Positions 4,429 through 5,459 of a DNA stretch of 5,459 nt are shown here, one piece after another. A model generated the notes under the pieces. It was given only the letters and a program-made list of their open reading frames with translations. It was not told the origin of the DNA and did no database searches. The stretch covers positions 1 to 5,459 of the forward strand of contig CAPZDM010000001.1 in NCBI GenBank assembly GCA_948745425.1. The letters are read 5' to 3'. The position numbers and the translations under genes were made by a program. Position 1 is the stretch's first letter. Each line of letters starts with the position of its first letter. This DNA is from an uncultured Clostridia bacterium. GTDB lineage: Bacteria > Bacillota > Clostridia > TANB77 > CAG-508.

Positions 4429-5459
4429 ATGAAACCACACACAGAAAATGAGAAAGGAAAAAAAGCTACAAAATATAGTAGTAAATTAATGAAAAGACAA
4501 AAGACTGTAGGTTTAATTATGATATTAGCATTAATTTCTACAATAAGTATGCTAATAATAGGAATAAATTTAGACAATGATCTTAGCAAACAAATTGCAA
4601 GAAATATTTTTAACAAAGAAGAAATATTAGCAGCAACAGATGTAGCAGCAACAAGTATAGGAGAGGATGTTGAAGCTACATTTACAGCTTTAACAGGAGA
4701 AGTACAAATATATAGTACTAATGAAACTGCTCCAGGAACTATTGATAGTTTAGCATTAGATACTTTTTGGCATACATGTGGAGAAACTAATATAGTATCT
4801 GTTACTTTTAATAATACAGTTTATGCACCAGAAGATTCACAAAACCTATTTTCATATGTAGATTCTTCTGACAATAGTAAAATGTATTTAGACAATTTTA
4901 CAAATATTAATAACATAGAAAATTTAGATATAAGTAAAGTAATAAATATGTCTAGTATGTTTAATGGTTGTAGTGCGTTAACTACACTAGACATGAGTAC
5001 ATGGGATATGAGTAATGTTACAGACACTACTGACATGTTAAAAGACTGTACTTCATTAGTTGAGATAAAAGTTCCTAGTGTGTATTCAAGTCAAGGTATA
5101 GATCTTCCAACAGACAAATGGTATAATACAAATAATGAAGAAGATAATAATATTTATGCAAATATTGATAGTACAACATTTACTGATACAGTTATATTAA
5201 AGAAATTAGTAGACTACAATATTACATATATTTTAAATGATGGTTTAGAAGATGGAAATCCTAGTACATATAATTATGTAAGTAATTTTACATTAAATAA
5301 TCCAACAAAAGATGGATATACATTTACAGGATGGACAGGATCAAATGGAGAAACTCCACAGATTGATGTATCTATAGAGCCTAGAACATTAGAAGGAGAT
5401 TTAGCATACACAGCAAACTGGGAAGCAACAGAATACACAATAACATATAACCTAGACGG
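4429..5459 (+). CDS. BspA-like surface protein with InlB-type B-repeats (3' end outside window)
   Basis: The reading frame is open from ATG 4429 to the window edge (343 codons plus two bases), so the protein is longer. AAGGAGG (4415-4421) lies 7 bases before the start. A basic N-terminus (about 25 residues) leads into one membrane segment at 26-47. No classic signal peptidase site follows directly (an LAAT at 68-70 is some 20 residues on), so it may be a signal peptide or an anchor. Residues 164-215 carry the BspA/DUF285 pattern: LDISKVINMSSMFNGCSAL, then LDMSTWDMSNV and a degenerate second MF-type unit, DMLKDCTSL. Residues 263-333 are an InlB B-repeat (Listeria-Bacteroides repeat): YNITYILNDG, DGYTFTGWTG and TANWEAT. 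A second starts at 336 (YTITYNLDG). Such proteins are exported and mediate surface attachment or host contact. Cargo of the neighbouring mobile element or an ordinary chromosomal gene are both possible. Confidence 0.88.
   Translation, partial: MKPHTENEKGKKATKYSSKLMKRQKTVGLIMILALISTISMLIIGINLDNDLSKQIARNIFNKEEILAATDVAATSIGEDVEATFTALTGEVQIYSTNETAPGTIDSLALDTFWHTCGETNIVSVTFNNTVYAPEDSQNLFSYVDSSDNSKMYLDNFTNINNIENLDISKVINMSSMFNGCSALTTLDMSTWDMSNVTDTTDMLKDCTSLVEIKVPSVYSSQGIDLPTDKWYNTNNEEDNNIYANIDSTTFTDTVILKKLVDYNITYILNDGLEDGNPSTYNYVSNFTLNNPTKDGYTFTGWTGSNGETPQIDVSIEPRTLEGDLAYTANWEATEYTITYNLD

Overview
The window comes from a very AT-rich, low-GC Gram-positive genome, most likely an uncultured gut clostridium or relative. 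The signs are the A-rich coding strand, AGA as the usual arginine codon, strong AGGAGG-type ribosome binding sites, near-consensus sigma-A promoters, and a surface protein that joins a BspA-like (DUF285) segment to InlB-type B-repeats. All supported genes are on the + strand. No tRNA, rRNA, CRISPR array or transposase gene is visible.

Region 1 (1-273) is non-coding and repeat-rich. A cluster of direct repeats with the core GTCCC(C/A)ATTTCC (20-103) is followed by an extended -10 promoter (140-168). Next comes a stretch with strict 7-base periodicity (194-256) that folds on itself as a 16-bp imperfect hairpin. A GGAGG ribosome binding site follows.

Region 2 (274-1179) encodes a class B (CbpA-like) J-domain co-chaperone.

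Region 3 (1224-4294) looks like one transcription unit. A perfect-consensus promoter has a perfect 9-bp inverted repeat at its start point. It is followed by a 174-aa protein and a 77-aa protein, neither recognised, and then a VirD4/TraG-type conjugative coupling ATPase. A rho-independent terminator closes the unit. The coupling protein is split by a one-base frameshift exactly inside its Walker A loop. Without the extra base it would be a 680-aa protein with two N-terminal membrane segments, Walker A, DPKGE and Walker B motifs, and an acidic tail. This implies a conjugative or integrative element, or a remnant of one. No relaxase, VirB4, VirB6 or integrase lies in the window, so the element cannot be delimited.

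Region 4 (4319-end) has its own promoter, a 5'-leader hairpin and the first 343 codons of a large exported, repeat-containing surface protein that runs off the window.

The most informative points are the frameshift in the ATPase P-loop, the heptamer-built hairpin in front of the J-protein gene, the inverted repeat on the consensus promoter of the coupling-protein operon, and the two unknown small genes tied to that operon. I found no clear evidence of a wholly new system. The two unknown genes are the best candidates for undescribed function.
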